Source of the DNA: Fidelibacterota bacterium
GTDB taxonomy: Bacteria > Fidelibacterota > Marinisomatia > Marinisomatales > TCS55
Assembly (NCBI GenBank): GCA_030746535.1
Contig: JASLML010000006.1
Span: 1-48,920, forward strand
Length of the DNA stretch: 48,920 bases
Direction: 5' to 3'
Below are positions 35,011 through 44,957 of this stretch, one piece after another (position 1 is the first letter of the stretch; each line of letters begins with the position of its first letter). The translations under genes were made by a program, and so were the position numbers. The notes beneath the pieces are model-generated. The model did not search any database, had not been told where the DNA came from, and worked only from the letters and a program-made list of their open reading frames with translations.

Positions 35011-36386
35011 TCCGAATCCACCAATGCTGCCACTGCTTTCTTAAATGTTCTTCCGCGTTCTTCAAAGTTATTGAATTGGTCAAAGCTCGAACATCCGGGC
35101 GATAACAGGACCGTCCATCCGTTTTCAGCATGCTCACTGCTCACTGAAACAGCATCCATGAGATTATCAACGGATGTGAATCTCACCGCATCCTCGATGG
35201 CTGTTTGAATCTGGTTTCGCGCCTGCCCGAAGGCGATTACCTCTTGTATGTGGTTGTGGGTATGTGGAAGGGTTGTGAAATCACCGCCTTTATCGATGCC
35301 TCCGAGGATTAGGATGGTTGGCGTGCTGAGACTCTCAAGTGCAACATTGACCGCATCCACATTCGTGGCTTTTGAGTCGTTGATGAATGTTACACCGTTG
35401 ATATCCATCACTTTTTCGAGACGGTGTTCCACACCAGCAAACGTTTCCATCACCCGGGAAATGTGGTTGTGGTCCACACCCAGGAGATGGGCAGCCGAAG
35501 CTGCAGCAAGCTGGTTGGCGAGGTTGTGCCTGCCGGGCAGGGCGATTTGATCCAGATCGATGAGGGTGGCGTGCTCTTCATCGAAAATTTTCGTTTCATT
35601 AACACCAAATATTTTTCCGTCTGGGCCCAAAGTGAACGGAATTGCGGCAGCTGTGGCCGTGGAAAAAATATCAGATAAAATTGCATCATCCATATTATAG
35701 ACTATGAAATCTCCGGAACCCTGATTTGATGCTAGTTTCATTTTCATGCTGATGTATTCATCCATATCCGCATGCCGGTCTAAATGATCCGGAGAAATAT
35801 TCAAAAATATGGACACATGCGGATGGAAATGGTTCGTGAACTCCATCTGGAAGCTCGATATTTCCAAAACATAAACTCTGTTTTCTGTTGGCGCATTCAG
35901 ATCATTTTTTACGGCCTCGGCAAAAGGAAATCCGATATTCCCCGCAAGTGTGCTGGTCATCGAATCTGTGCTGCACATTTCGTGGAGCAAATGAACGGTG
36001 GTGGTTTTCCCGTTGGACCCTGTTACTGCTGCAATGGCTACATCCGTGAACCAACTTGCAAATTCAATTTCTCCGACTATCGGGACGCCGGATTGTTCAG
36101 CTTCCCTTATGACTTCTGAAGTTTTCGGAATTCCGGGTGAAACTACAATCAAGTCCGATTCCTGAATACGGTCTGAATGATTACCGGCTTCACCTTCAAT
36201 ACCGTATTCCTTTAATTCCGAGAGGGAATGCTGAATTTTATCTGAATCATTGATGTCGCTGATAAACATTTCCGCTCCCAACTCTTTTCCAAGTTTTGCG
36301 GCTGCGGTTCCGCTTCTTCCTATGCCTAGCACCGCGATGGATTTCCCGGAAATATCAATTGCAGATCTATCTGAAATATCTATCAT
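35007..36386 (-). CDS. murD: UDP-N-acetylmuramoylalanine--D-glutamate ligase
   Basis: 459 residues from the ATG at 36386, which overlaps the mraY stop as ATGA. An in-frame TTG at 36440 would add 18 residues that read back into mraY and look unrelated. N-terminal V-L-G-I-G-R-S-G-T-A-A-A; ATP loop [36 protein letters not shown]. It adds D-Glu to UDP-MurNAc-L-Ala. All motifs are intact. Confidence 0.95.
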   Translation of the reverse strand: MIDISDRSAIDISGKSIAVLGIGRSGTAAAKLGKELGAEMFISDINDSDKIQHSLSELKEYGIEGEAGNHSDRIQESDLIVVSPGIPKTSEVIREAEQSGVPIVGEIEFASWFTDVAIAAVTGSNGKTTTVHLLHEMCSTDSMTSTLAGNIGFPFAEAVKNDLNAPTENRVYVLEISSFQMEFTNHFHPHVSIFLNISPDHLDRHADMDEYISMKMKLASNQGSGDFIVYNMDDAILSDIFSTATAAAIPFTLGPDGKIFGVNETKIFDEEHATLIDLDQIALPGRHNLANQLAAASAAHLLGVDHNHISRVMETFAGVEHRLEKVMDINGVTFINDSKATNVDAVNVALESLSTPTILILGGIDKGGDFTTLPHTHNHIQEVIAFGQARNQIQTAIEDAVRFTSVDNLMDAVSVSSEHAENGWTVLLSPGCSSFDQFNNFEERGRTFKKAVAALVDSE

Positions 36387-37486
36387 CGGATCTTGAAAGT
36401 TGTGAGTGAAAAGAGAGCGAGCAGAATTCCAATGATCCAAAAGCGGATAACAACTCGAGACTCAGGCCAGCCTTTTAATTCAAAGTGATGGTGAATCGGC
36501 GCCATGAGAAAAAGCCTCTTCCCTTCGCCGGTTGCTTTTTTTGTCCATCGAAAATATCCGACTTGGAGCATGACAGAGACTGCTTCCCAAACAAAGACGC
36601 CTCCAATGATCAGAAGTAGAAATTCTTTTTTAAGCAAAATGGCCATGGATCCCAATGCAGCACCGGTTGAAAGTGAACCGACATCGCCCATAAAAACTTC
36701 TGCCGGAGCAGCGTTGAACCATAAATATCCTAAACATGCGCCTGCAATGGCGGCAGCAAAAACGGTTAATTCTCCAGCACCGGGAAGGTATAGAATATTG
36801 AGGTAATCTGAAAAATCAACCCTGCCGGTAATGTAAGCGATTGCACCAAACACACCGAAAGCAATGGCCAATAATCCTGCCGCCAGACCGTCAAGTCCGT
36901 CAGTGAGGTTTACTGCATTTGAGGTTCCTGTAATAACAAGGATGACAAATAAGGGATACAATATTCCAAAATTGATTTCGACGTTTTTCAGGAACGGAAC
37001 GGAGGTCATGCTCCAAACATCCTTGAATTCCGGCGTGTATTGAATCCAAATTGCCACGAGTAGGCCAAGCAAAATTTGTCCGACCATTTTATACCGTGCG
37101 ACAAGGCCCTTTTTCATTTTTTTGACCACCTTCAGGTAATCATCCAAAAAGCCGATCAATCCCATCCAAATGACGGTTACCAAAATGATTTGAACGAACG
37201 GATTCTGAAGGTTGGCGAACAAGAATGTGGGTAGCAGAACCGCGAACAAAATGATAAGTCCGCCCATGGTTGGCGTGCCCTTTTTTACCAAGTGCGTTTC
37301 TGGTCCGTCTTCACGGATTTCTTCTCCGATCTGCCGGTCTCGGAGCATGCGGATAATTTTCGGCCCGAGAAAAAAGCAGATCACAAGCGCAAGCATTGCA
37401 GCAGATGCTGAACGGAACGTGATATACTGAAAAAGGTTGAACGGTGAAAATTGATCTCGAAGCGGAAATAGGATTTCGTACAGCAT
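36383..37486 (-). CDS. mraY: Phospho-MurNAc-pentapeptide translocase
   Basis: 367 residues, polytopic. It transfers phospho-MurNAc-pentapeptide to undecaprenyl phosphate to form lipid I. Motifs are K-K-G-T-P-T-M-G-G, the Asp pair in G-F-L-D-D-Y-L-K, N-L-T-D-G-L-D-G-L-A and the histidine loop P-I-H-H-H-F-E-L-K-G-W. Length matches E. coli MraY (360). It shares one base with the murF stop (TGATG) and overlaps murD by four. The N-terminus L-Y-E-I-L-F-P-L is typical. Confidence 0.96.
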   Translation of the reverse strand: MLYEILFPLRDQFSPFNLFQYITFRSASAAMLALVICFFLGPKIIRMLRDRQIGEEIREDGPETHLVKKGTPTMGGLIILFAVLLPTFLFANLQNPFVQIILVTVIWMGLIGFLDDYLKVVKKMKKGLVARYKMVGQILLGLLVAIWIQYTPEFKDVWSMTSVPFLKNVEINFGILYPLFVILVITGTSNAVNLTDGLDGLAAGLLAIAFGVFGAIAYITGRVDFSDYLNILYLPGAGELTVFAAAIAGACLGYLWFNAAPAEVFMGDVGSLSTGAALGSMAILLKKEFLLLIIGGVFVWEAVSVMLQVGYFRWTKKATGEGKRLFLMAPIHHHFELKGWPESRVVIRFWIIGILLALFSLTTFKIR

Positions 37487-38814
37487 CAGGCAGCTACCAA
37501 TTCTTCAATGACGGTTTCCATTTCCATGCCGCGCGACCCTTTCACCAAAAGATGATCTCCCGATTTCACGGAATCTTTTAATGCTTCCGCCAATGCTTCT
37601 TTTGAATCAAAATGCTGATGGAAAGGGAGGAGAGAAGCGGCAGCATCCGTGTGGATAGTCTCCTGTCCTACGGTAAAGAGAGCGTCTAATTGAGCATTGA
37701 TGCATTTTTCTCCGACTTTACGGTGCTGTTCTTGAGAACTGTCACCCAATTCAAACATATCGCCGAAAACCAGCATGCGCCTGCCGCCGCCGCTGAATGC
37801 CGCTAAATAATCTATGGCGGCTTCCGTGGATTCTAAGTTGGCATTATATGTATCATCAATAATCGTGATGTCATTAAAGAGCCGCACCTGACACCTTCCT
37901 TTTGGCGGCATAAATGTTTGGATCGCTTTTCGAAATTGATCCCAGTTCAAACCTAGCGTTACCGCAAGTGCAGCCGATGCGATGACATTTTTCGCAAAGG
38001 ACAGATTTTGAGAACCAGTGGGAACCTCCTCTGAATCAACCGTGAGTGTAATAGTGCCGTCTTCTTCGTGGTGAATGTCGGCTGGAAAATCGCAGTCCGG
38101 TGTAATCCCAAAAGTGATTTTTTCATTCGGAATCGGCAGTGTTACGATTCGCGGATCGGCAGCATTGACAAAGGCGGTGCCTTCCGTAAGTGCTCGGAAC
38201 ATGGCAGCTTTTGTTTCCGCCACTGCTTCGATGGTACCGAATCCTTCCAGGTGAGCAGGAGCGATATTAGTGATAAGTCCGTGTGTCGGCTGAGAAATAT
38301 CACAGAGAATTTTGATATCTCCGGGCTGGTTGGCTCCCATTTCCAACACGGCGACCGTTGTGTCTTTCGGCATGGAAAGAAGGGTTAGCGGAAGTCCGAT
38401 GGATGTATTGAAATTTCCTTCTGTTGCATAAACAGTTTCTGAATCTGACAGAGCGTGCGCTAATAAATCCTTCGTTGTTGTTTTCCCGTTTGATCCTGTT
38501 ATACCGATAATCGGAATGTCAAACTGGCGTCTCCATTCATTCGCCATTTCTCCCAAAGCGGTCAATGGATCATCGACTATAATTTCTTTGGATGAACCGG
38601 AAGCGCGGTCTCTTGCAACAAGTGCAGCCGAAGCACACTGTTCAAAAGCGTTTGAAACAAATTCGTGCCCGTCCATTCGCTCGCCTGTTAATGCGATATA
38701 AAGGTCACCTTCCCTGCATTCCCGTGAATCGGTGGCAATCCCCGTTAAACCTTCGGGAAGGTTCGGATTTGCCAGCGAAGCAAAATCGGTTGGATGCGGA
38801 AGGTTAATCCTCAA
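37486..38814 (-). CDS. murF: UDP-MurNAc-tripeptide--D-alanyl-D-alanine ligase
   Basis: 442 residues. N-terminal [16 protein letters not shown] loop [38 protein letters not shown]. It adds D-Ala-D-Ala to the tripeptide precursor. The start codon is TTG (38814) with GGAG seven bases upstream, inside the murE 3' end (11-base overlap). No D-Ala-D-Ala ligase gene (ddl) occurs in the cluster, so its second substrate must come from elsewhere in the genome. Confidence 0.95.
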   Translation of the reverse strand: MRINLPHPTDFASLANPNLPEGLTGIATDSRECREGDLYIALTGERMDGHEFVSNAFEQCASAALVARDRASGSSKEIIVDDPLTALGEMANEWRRQFDIPIIGITGSNGKTTTKDLLAHALSDSETVYATEGNFNTSIGLPLTLLSMPKDTTVAVLEMGANQPGDIKILCDISQPTHGLITNIAPAHLEGFGTIEAVAETKAAMFRALTEGTAFVNAADPRIVTLPIPNEKITFGITPDCDFPADIHHEEDGTITLTVDSEEVPTGSQNLSFAKNVIASAALAVTLGLNWDQFRKAIQTFMPPKGRCQVRLFNDITIIDDTYNANLESTEAAIDYLAAFSGGGRRMLVFGDMFELGDSSQEQHRKVGEKCINAQLDALFTVGQETIHTDAAASLLPFHQHFDSKEALAEALKDSVKSGDHLLVKGSRGMEMETVIEELVAA

Positions 38815-40261
38815 TGGAATGCTCCATTATTATTTCAAAATCAGAATACGGCACTTTTTCACCGGCAATTTCCTGATATTCTTCCCGCCCTTTTCCGAGA
38901 ACAATAACAACATCATTTCCGCCGGCATCCGAAAAAGCCGTGCGCAGAGCTTCTCCGCGGTCTTCAAATACGGTGCAGCAATTGGATGAAAACCCCTTCA
39001 GAATATCCGCATTGATTTTTGCGATACTTTCGGTTCGCGGATTATCCGGTGTTATAAAACAGCGGTCTGTGTAGGTTTCCGCTGCTGCTGCCATCAGCGG
39101 CCGTTTTTGCTGATCCCGATCGCCGCCGCATCCAAAAATCACGGTTATCCTTGCGCCGGAATCTCCCGAAGATTTAATGGTAGACAGCACCTTTTCATAT
39201 GCGTCCGGTGTGTGGGCATAATCCATAATCACCACCCCGCCATTCGCCAGCTGAAACCGTTCCATTCGCCCCTCAATCGCAGTACAGCTGTTGATTCCTT
39301 CCGAAATATGTTTTTCGGAAATGCCCAGTGTGATCGCGCCTGCCGCAGCAGACAAAATGTTTTCCGCATTAAACGTTCCGATCAATGAGGAAGCAACAGG
39401 AATGCGAAGGTCTCCTGCTTTTATCAGACCGCGAATGCCGTTCAAATCGCTTTCAATTTCTTTGAAGGATACGTCCGTACCATTCATTAGGGCAGTGGTA
39501 ATAACAGGGGCTGTACTTTCTTTCTGAAAGCGAATGCCCGACTTATCATCCATATTGACAATGGAAGTGCCTGTGATAGGGAGAGATTTAAAAAGCCTTG
39601 CTTTTGCACGGAAGTAATCTTCCATCGATTCGTGGTAATCCAAATGCTCAGGAGTGAGGTTTGTGTAGATAGCGGTATTAAATGCAACGTCAGCTACGCG
39701 GTGCTGATGGAGCGAATGGGAGGAAACCTCCATCACAATATGGGTAAAACCTTCCGCTTTGAGATCGGCCAGCAAACTGTGCAGTGAAATCGGATCGGGT
39801 GTTGTCAGAGATTTTTCTCTCGGGAAACCATCCGCAAACACTCCCAGCGTACCGAGCTGTGCCGTTTTATAATTTGCTTTTGTAAGAATAGACTTAAGAA
39901 TAGTTGCAACCGTGGTTTTTCCGTTGGTACCGGTTATGCCCGTAATGTGAAGCGATTTTGACGGATGCCCATAGTATTCCGCTGCTACGATTGACACTGC
40001 TTTCCGGGGATTCCCCACCTTGATTTGCGGAACGGGAAGATCGCCTAAATCTCTGCCGTTGCTGATGACTGCAGCAGCTCCGTTGTCAAGCGCCTGCGGA
40101 ACAAAATCATGTCCATCGGCAACGGTGCCGTGCACCGCAATGAACAGGTTGCCGCTCCGAACTTTATCCGCATGCGTTTCAATTCCGGTGATGGGAGTTG
40201 GAGGTACATCGCCGTTTTGGTACACAAGACCGCTAATGAGTTTATTGAGAGGAAAATTCAT
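38804..40261 (-). CDS. murE: UDP-MurNAc-L-Ala-D-Glu--meso-diaminopimelate ligase
   Basis: 485 residues from the ATG at 40261, which forms ATGA with the ftsI stop and has AGGA five bases upstream; an in-frame ATG at 40279, also with a fair ribosome-binding site, would add six residues. Motifs are [18 protein letters not shown] and the substrate-selecting D-N-P-R-T-E loop. D-N-P-R is the motif of meso-diaminopimelate-adding enzymes (lysine enzymes differ), so a DAP-type, Gram-negative peptidoglycan is predicted. Confidence 0.95.
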   Translation of the reverse strand: MNFPLNKLISGLVYQNGDVPPTPITGIETHADKVRSGNLFIAVHGTVADGHDFVPQALDNGAAAVISNGRDLGDLPVPQIKVGNPRKAVSIVAAEYYGHPSKSLHITGITGTNGKTTVATILKSILTKANYKTAQLGTLGVFADGFPREKSLTTPDPISLHSLLADLKAEGFTHIVMEVSSHSLHQHRVADVAFNTAIYTNLTPEHLDYHESMEDYFRAKARLFKSLPITGTSIVNMDDKSGIRFQKESTAPVITTALMNGTDVSFKEIESDLNGIRGLIKAGDLRIPVASSLIGTFNAENILSAAAGAITLGISEKHISEGINSCTAIEGRMERFQLANGGVVIMDYAHTPDAYEKVLSTIKSSGDSGARITVIFGCGGDRDQQKRPLMAAAAETYTDRCFITPDNPRTESIAKINADILKGFSSNCCTVFEDRGEALRTAFSDAGGNDVVIVLGKGREEYQEIAGEKVPYSDFEIIMEHSIED

Positions 40262-42258
40262 TTTAATCCTATCTTGCATATAGCACCTTCAGAGAGGATT
40301 GTTCCCGGTTCGGGATATTGCCAAATAACCTGCCCGGACCCTTCCGCCATTACCTTTAGACCTCTTTTTTTCAGGATTCGCTTAGCTTTTTTCAGACTCA
40401 TCCCGCGCACGTTCGGAACAAAGGAACGGCCGCTGCCGGATTGAACGTTCTCAAAATTCTGTGTTGCAAGGACAATTGGACTGACCGGTTTGGATGATTT
40501 CTTTAGCATGCTGGGATCCTCGGCAAGAATAGGTTCAGGTTCGCGGTTATATTTTTGAGGTACACGTTTAAACGAATCATCCATATTAATAATCCTCTGC
40601 ATCACCTTGCGGAAGACAGGAGCCGCTCCTTGTCCGCCCCAATGGAAACCGTGCGCCGGCTCATCAAGAATAACAACGGCTAGAAGCTGAGGATTTTCGG
40701 CAGGAAAAAATCCGACAAAATTTGAAATGAATTTTTTATCCGAATATTTTCCGTCAATGAATTTTTGCGCGGTTCCGGTTTTTCCGGCAACGGACCATCC
40801 GGGAATTGCGGCATTCATTCCGGTGCCCCGATCAACAGCCTTTACCAAAATATCGCGCATAGTTTTCGAGACGGATTCGGGCATTACTTTCCTGATGATT
40901 TCCGGGCGTTCGGCATACACAACAGTCTGCTTTCCATTTGTATTGGTCTGCATGATTTGATTCACAATCCTCGGTTTTATCAGGAATCCGCCGTTCGCTA
41001 CGGAAGCATATGCTAAGGCAAGCTGCAGAGCTGTTACGCCGACTTCGTGTCCAAGAGATAATTCAGCAAGCGTAATCCCAGACCAGTCTTTCGGTGCTTT
41101 AAGAATTCCCGGTACTTCGCCGGGCAGTGAAATAGATGTGGACATACCGAATCCAAAATCTCTTGCATAGCGGTGCAGTGTGTTTGGCCCGAGCCTGTCA
41201 GCAACCTTTATGACTCCCACATTGCTAGACTGCTCCATGACCTGCGAAAAAGTGAGAAGTCCGAAGTCTTCCCAGTCCTTAATAGTTTGCCCGGCATACA
41301 AAAAGCTTCCGTTCTCACAGTTGAATTCTTCCAAAAGGCTAACTGCATTTCGGTCTAGCGCCGCGGAAGCAGGTACAATTTTAAATGTAGATCCGGGTTC
41401 AAATTGATCCGTAATGGATCGGTTTTTCTGATTTTCAATTGGAGCAAGCCCGGGTCGGTTGGGGTCGAAGTCCGGAAGAGAAGCCATTGCCAAAATGGAA
41501 CCGGTCTGCGGATTCAAAATGATCCCCGTTGCACCTACTGCCTTTGCGCGGTCTATTTGGGACAAAAGTTCCGCCTGCAGGATAGCCTGATAATCCAGAT
41601 CAATTGTCAGCTGAATATTTTTCCCGTCCACCGGTTGTTTGCTCGGAAATCCGTTCTTCGGGTTCAGAGCGCCGCCGTTTGTCTTTTGCTTAACGATCCA
41701 TCCGTTTTCACCGGTTAAGTAGGATTCAAACTGCATTTCAATCCCGGCAATGCCTATGTCATCTACGTTTGTTAGCCCCAAGATTTGAGAAGCGATGTTC
41801 AGGTGGGGATAATACCTACGAGGATTTCTGAGGGTGATGAGCCCTTCCGGAGGATTTTGCAAAATAGAAATACAGTCCTGCCGTTTTACATTTCGTTCCA
41901 AATATGTGAATTTTGATGCATGTAAAATTTTGTTCTTATAATAATCATCAGATCGGTTTCCAATCCCACTCAGAGCTGTCGCGATTTCTTCAGGATTTAC
42001 TTTCGGGTTTGGAACATAAGCGAAAGAATATTGGATAATGTTTTTTGTCAGCGACCTGTTTTTCCTGTCATAAATATTCCCCCGCACAAATGGTATGGGT
42101 TCGGTTTTTTTCGCCTGGGCCATTCCTTTTTCACGGTAACCATCGCCGTCAACGATCATAATTTGAAACAGCCGCATAGAAAGCACCACCCATGTGATAA
42201 TCACGAAACTGGACACAACGGTCACACGGGATCGGTATTTCATAAATGTTTTAGTCAT
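40258..42258 (-). CDS. ftsI: Septal transpeptidase FtsI (PBP3) with C-terminal PASTA domain
   Basis: 666 residues from the ATG at 42258; upstream frame readthrough to a GTG at 42384 lies within ftsL and is rejected. One N-terminal transmembrane helix (about 12-34), a pedestal domain (R-G-N-I-Y-D-R at 59-65), and a transpeptidase domain with S-T-F-K (catalytic Ser290), S-S-N (344-346) and K-T-G-T (493-496). The last ~60 residues form a PASTA domain ([13 protein letters not shown]). PASTA is usual in Gram-positive and in several FCB FtsI proteins, and absent from E. coli FtsI. It cross-links septal peptidoglycan with FtsW. Confidence 0.93.
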   Translation of the reverse strand: MTKTFMKYRSRVTVVSSFVIITWVVLSMRLFQIMIVDGDGYREKGMAQAKKTEPIPFVRGNIYDRKNRSLTKNIIQYSFAYVPNPKVNPEEIATALSGIGNRSDDYYKNKILHASKFTYLERNVKRQDCISILQNPPEGLITLRNPRRYYPHLNIASQILGLTNVDDIGIAGIEMQFESYLTGENGWIVKQKTNGGALNPKNGFPSKQPVDGKNIQLTIDLDYQAILQAELLSQIDRAKAVGATGIILNPQTGSILAMASLPDFDPNRPGLAPIENQKNRSITDQFEPGSTFKIVPASAALDRNAVSLLEEFNCENGSFLYAGQTIKDWEDFGLLTFSQVMEQSSNVGVIKVADRLGPNTLHRYARDFGFGMSTSISLPGEVPGILKAPKDWSGITLAELSLGHEVGVTALQLALAYASVANGGFLIKPRIVNQIMQTNTNGKQTVVYAERPEIIRKVMPESVSKTMRDILVKAVDRGTGMNAAIPGWSVAGKTGTAQKFIDGKYSDKKFISNFVGFFPAENPQLLAVVILDEPAHGFHWGGQGAAPVFRKVMQRIINMDDSFKRVPQKYNREPEPILAEDPSMLKKSSKPVSPIVLATQNFENVQSGSGRSFVPNVRGMSLKKAKRILKKRGLKVMAEGSGQVIWQYPEPGTILSEGAICKIGLK

Positions 42259-42595
42259 CTGCGTCCAGTATTTCTGACGGATCAATATAAACGGCCACCG
42301 TTTCAGGATGAGCGACAACCATATCCAGTTTTTCTTTTGCCAATGAAGTAATTCGATCCACACGGGATAAGCGAGCAATTTCACTGTTCAATTCTTCGAT
42401 TGAATTTCTAAGTTCATTTACGGTGCCGTTTTGCACCTCAATGCTGACGAGGGTTTCATCAATTTCTGTATAAACCCATAGGTATACGAGAAGGCCAGCA
42501 ATGGAAAGGGTTGTAATTCCAAAGAATAGCAATGTGTGTAAAAATTCTTTTTGCCGTTTCAGTTTCTGGCGTTTTGATTTTGGCGAAGGCATCAT
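42251..42595 (-). CDS. ftsL: FtsL-like cell division protein
   Basis: 114 residues. A basic N-terminus (K-S-K-R-Q-K-L-K-R-Q-K) precedes one transmembrane helix (about 22-46) and then a leucine-zipper-like coiled coil with L-R-N-S-I-E-E-L-N-S-E-I-A-R-L. A short periplasmic tail follows. FtsL bridges FtsQ and FtsB. Family sequences are poorly conserved, so the call rests on topology and on its position between rsmH and ftsI. It overlaps rsmH by four bases and the ftsI start by eight. Confidence 0.8.
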   Translation of the reverse strand: MMPSPKSKRQKLKRQKEFLHTLLFFGITTLSIAGLLVYLWVYTEIDETLVSIEVQNGTVNELRNSIEELNSEIARLSRVDRITSLAKEKLDMVVAHPETVAVYIDPSEILDADD

Positions 42596-43491
42596 GCAAT
42601 CCGTTCTGCCGCGCGGAGCTTTGCGCTCCTTGAACGGCTGTTTTCCTGCTGTTCCTGTTCAGATGCAATAGCCGGTTTTTTCGTAAGAATCATCAGTTTA
42701 TCCTGCTGTTTTAGAGATTTGAATGCATGCTTCACCATTCTGTCTTCAAGCGAATGATAGCTCATTATCACAATTCTGCCGCCGATTGCCATTGCACTCA
42801 TGAATTGCTCAAGAAAGGATGAAAGCTTTTCCAATTCACCGTTGACCGCAATTCTCAATGCTTGGAAAATGCGTGCCAATGTCCGGTCTCTGTTTGAAGG
42901 CGGCGTGCTTCTTCTAATGGCTTCCCGCAAATCATCTGTGGATGTGATGCTGCCCATTTTTTTAATCTTTTTAGCGATTTGCCGTGCGCGCCGCTCTTCT
43001 CCGAAATCCCGAAATATTTCGGTGAGTTTATCCGCTGATGAATGTTCAATGAGGTCAGCCGCAGTTTTTCCGGCGGATGCATCAAAACGAAGATCCAGCG
43101 CTGAAGAATGGCGAAAAGAAAATCCTCGACGGGGTGAATCAAGTTGGAGGGAGGAAAGGCCAAGATCCAGAAGTAAGCCGTTCAATTGATCCACCCCCAG
43201 ATGATCGAGGATAGGTTGAAATGTGTCGTAGGACCCGTGGTGCAGGGACAAGGTTGAAGAGGCGTCTGAGAACCGTTTCCGGCAGATGTCCAAAGCCTCT
43301 TCATCGCGGTCAATCCCGATCAGCTTTCCGCTGGTTCCGATCTCCGCAAGAATGTGAGACGCATGGCCTCCCGCACCGACAGTTCCGTCCAGATAAATCC
43401 CATCCGGGCGAATGTCCAGATATTCCAATACTTCCGACACCATCACAGGAATATGGGGCTGCCCGGTTTCCTGCGGTGAATTCAAATGCAT
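42592..43491 (-). CDS. rsmH: 16S rRNA m4C1402 methyltransferase
   Basis: 299 residues. H-I-P-V-M-V-S-E-V-L-E-Y-L opens the protein, then the SAM-binding D-G-T-V-G-A-G-G-H-A-S and G-I-D-R-D-E-E-A; L-L-D-L-G-L-S-S-L-Q-L-D and S-Y-H-S-L-E-D-R-M-V-K follow. It N4-methylates C1402 of 16S rRNA. The start shares one base with the mraZ stop (TGATG). Second gene of the dcw cluster, as in most bacteria. Confidence 0.96.
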   Translation of the reverse strand: MHLNSPQETGQPHIPVMVSEVLEYLDIRPDGIYLDGTVGAGGHASHILAEIGTSGKLIGIDRDEEALDICRKRFSDASSTLSLHHGSYDTFQPILDHLGVDQLNGLLLDLGLSSLQLDSPRRGFSFRHSSALDLRFDASAGKTAADLIEHSSADKLTEIFRDFGEERRARQIAKKIKKMGSITSTDDLREAIRRSTPPSNRDRTLARIFQALRIAVNGELEKLSSFLEQFMSAMAIGGRIVIMSYHSLEDRMVKHAFKSLKQQDKLMILTKKPAIASEQEQQENSRSRSAKLRAAERIA

Positions 43492-43955
43492 CAGAGAATA
43501 ATTTTTTCCGCAAGTGTGTCATAATCTGCTGAATCAATCTCAAGATTCGCTTTTTCCATTTTCTTTAAAATGACAGGATCCCAAATCTCTATCTTGTTCA
43601 CCATCCCGATGATAAGAGTGGATTTTTTCAATCCTGCAAATTCTACCAGGGACGGAGTGATTTGAATCCGTCCCTGTTTGTCGTATGTGACCGGCGTGGC
43701 GTACCGAGTTGTATTTCTTATAAATGTTCTGTGAAGAGAAGCGAGGGATGACAGTTCCCTTAATTCCGATTCAATGAATTTCCATTCCGTGAGCGGATAT
43801 ACCCACACGCAGCGGTCCATTCCGCGGGTGATAACGAAAGTATTATCGCTTTCCGCAGAAAGAGCCTGACGGAATTTGGCCGGAATGTTGACCCTTCCTT
43901 TGGCATCGATCGAATATGAATATTCGCCTGAAAATGTGTTTTCTGTTAGTGTCAT
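43491..43955 (-). CDS. mraZ: Transcriptional regulator MraZ
   Basis: 154 residues from the ATG at 43955. Two SpoVT/AbrB-like repeats: F-S-G-E-Y-S-Y-S-I-D-A-K-G-R-V-N-I-P at the start and a second copy around T-Y-D-K-Q-G-R-I-Q-I-T-P. MraZ binds direct repeats of TGGGN upstream of its own gene and represses the dcw cluster in E. coli. The longer frame beginning at a GTG at 43997 is rejected because that codon would lie inside the -10 element. First gene of the cluster; its probable operator lies immediately upstream. Confidence 0.93.
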   Translation of the reverse strand: MTLTENTFSGEYSYSIDAKGRVNIPAKFRQALSAESDNTFVITRGMDRCVWVYPLTEWKFIESELRELSSLASLHRTFIRNTTRYATPVTYDKQGRIQITPSLVEFAGLKKSTLIIGMVNKIEIWDPVILKKMEKANLEIDSADYDTLAEKIIL

Positions 43956-43980
43956 TGCCTCAAATTTGATTAGGGATGAT

Positions 43981-44017
43981 TCCCCATAACTACCCACAAT
44001 CTATTTACTATTCCCCA
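43981..44017 (-). promoter_or_regulatory. Probable MraZ operator: three phased TGGGnA boxes
   Basis: On the minus strand TGGGGA (44012-44017), TGGGTA (43991-43996) and TGGGGA (43981-43986) are spaced 21 and 10 bases apart, so all lie on one DNA face. This matches the TGGGN repeats with 10-base period bound by MraZ in other bacteria. The boxes overlap the -35/-10 region, as expected for autorepression. Confidence 0.7.
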
Positions 44018-44027
44018 CACTTGTCAA
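43998..44027 (-). promoter_or_regulatory. dcw cluster promoter upstream of mraZ
   Basis: TTGACA at 44022-44027 (perfect -35) and TAGATT at 43998-44003 (-10, 4/6) are separated by 18 bases. Transcription would begin near 43990, leaving a leader of about 35 bases before the mraZ ATG at 43955. Confidence 0.65.
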
Positions 44028-44119
44028 CATTTATTTATCAAATAACTTGAAATATTTGCGGTATTTACCCGCGGAAGGATGAAATGAGGCGTATTAGTTA
44101 AAGGAAAGGGTGAGGTATT

Positions 44120-44944
44120 TTACTTCGGAACGAAGTATTCGGTCTTCCACGTTTGTGAAGAAGAATCCGCATTAAAATAGACGCGGACAGGATGGGAATG
44201 ATCTTTGAGGGTTGGTTTCGATTCTCCGCTGATCTGAATGTTAATTCCGTCGGATTTATTAAGAAGGATCATCAATTCGTTCGCAAAGGGATGGATGTGA
44301 TAATCGCCCGCAGCCATTGTCTTGTAATCCAATGCATTCTGGTCGGACTTAACCGAATACAGCAATTTATCAATGGAGCTGATTTTTACCTCAAAAGGCG
44401 GCTCTGTCTCTAATTTTCCCTCGTCTGATGATTCCCATGCAAAAAGATGCATTAAATCATTTTCGGTAAGAAAATCTTCCTGAACGGTTTCAACCGGTCC
44501 GGTTTCATCGATGGTGAGAAGCGTTTTTTCGGTATTGATTTTTCGAATGATAAAAATGGCAAAGAGGAAAATTGCCAGAAGAGACAGGCCTTTGGTAATG
44601 TCGGATCGAACCTTTTTCGGTGACCGTGAATCCGGCTGGATTGGCTCTTCATGTTCAATATCCGGAATGGCCGTTTGGGCAGCCGCAGGTTTTGATACTG
44701 GTTTATTGTCCCGCGCTGCAAGCATTTGCTCGAGCTGATTCAGAGATTTCTCCGGTTCGCCCCCAATTTCGATGGTATAGGCTTTTAGAAAAAGGCGGAT
44801 ATACGGCTTTGGAAGAATATCAAACTGGCCGTCCTCGATAGCTCTCAAATAGTCGAGATTTATCTTTGTCTTCTTGTGGATTTCCTCAAGATCAATTTGC
44901 TTTTGTTCGCGAAGTGCTTTGAGTTCTTTGTAAAATTCTGCCAT
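44120..44944 (-). CDS. RodZ-like protein: helix-turn-helix plus membrane anchor
   Basis: 274 residues from the ATG at 44944; the open frame continues to a codon inside maf, which I reject. N-terminal HTH_25-type domain (about 1-75: L-K-A-L-R-E-Q-K-Q-I-D-L-E-E-I, then I-L-P-K-P-Y-I-R-L-F-L-K). A Pro/Glu/Lys linker and one transmembrane helix (L-S-L-L-A-I-F-L-F-A-I-F-I) near 135-150 follow, with a periplasmic C-terminal part ending in a DUF4115-like beta domain. RodZ links MreB to the membrane in rod-shaped cells. No mreB lies in the window. It is 13 bases after maf, and the dcw promoter begins about 95 bases beyond its stop. Confidence 0.82.
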   Translation of the reverse strand: MAEFYKELKALREQKQIDLEEIHKKTKINLDYLRAIEDGQFDILPKPYIRLFLKAYTIEIGGEPEKSLNQLEQMLAARDNKPVSKPAAAQTAIPDIEHEEPIQPDSRSPKKVRSDITKGLSLLAIFLFAIFIIRKINTEKTLLTIDETGPVETVQEDFLTENDLMHLFAWESSDEGKLETEPPFEVKISSIDKLLYSVKSDQNALDYKTMAAGDYHIHPFANELMILLNKSDGINIQISGESKPTLKDHSHPVRVYFNADSSSQTWKTEYFVPK

Positions 44945-44957
44945 AGCGCTCGGAAAA

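Noticed and set aside
42259-42384. Longer ftsI starting with GTG at 42384
   Set aside because: The extra 42 residues read through the ftsL gene in another frame and do not resemble an FtsI N-terminus.
43956-43997. Longer mraZ starting with GTG at 43997
   Set aside because: The codon overlaps the -10 box and the first MraZ boxes; MraZ homology begins after the ATG at 43955.
44058-44072. GCGG...CCGC hairpin between the RodZ-like gene and mraZ as a terminator
   Set aside because: Only four base pairs with a seven-base loop and no clean T tract follows.
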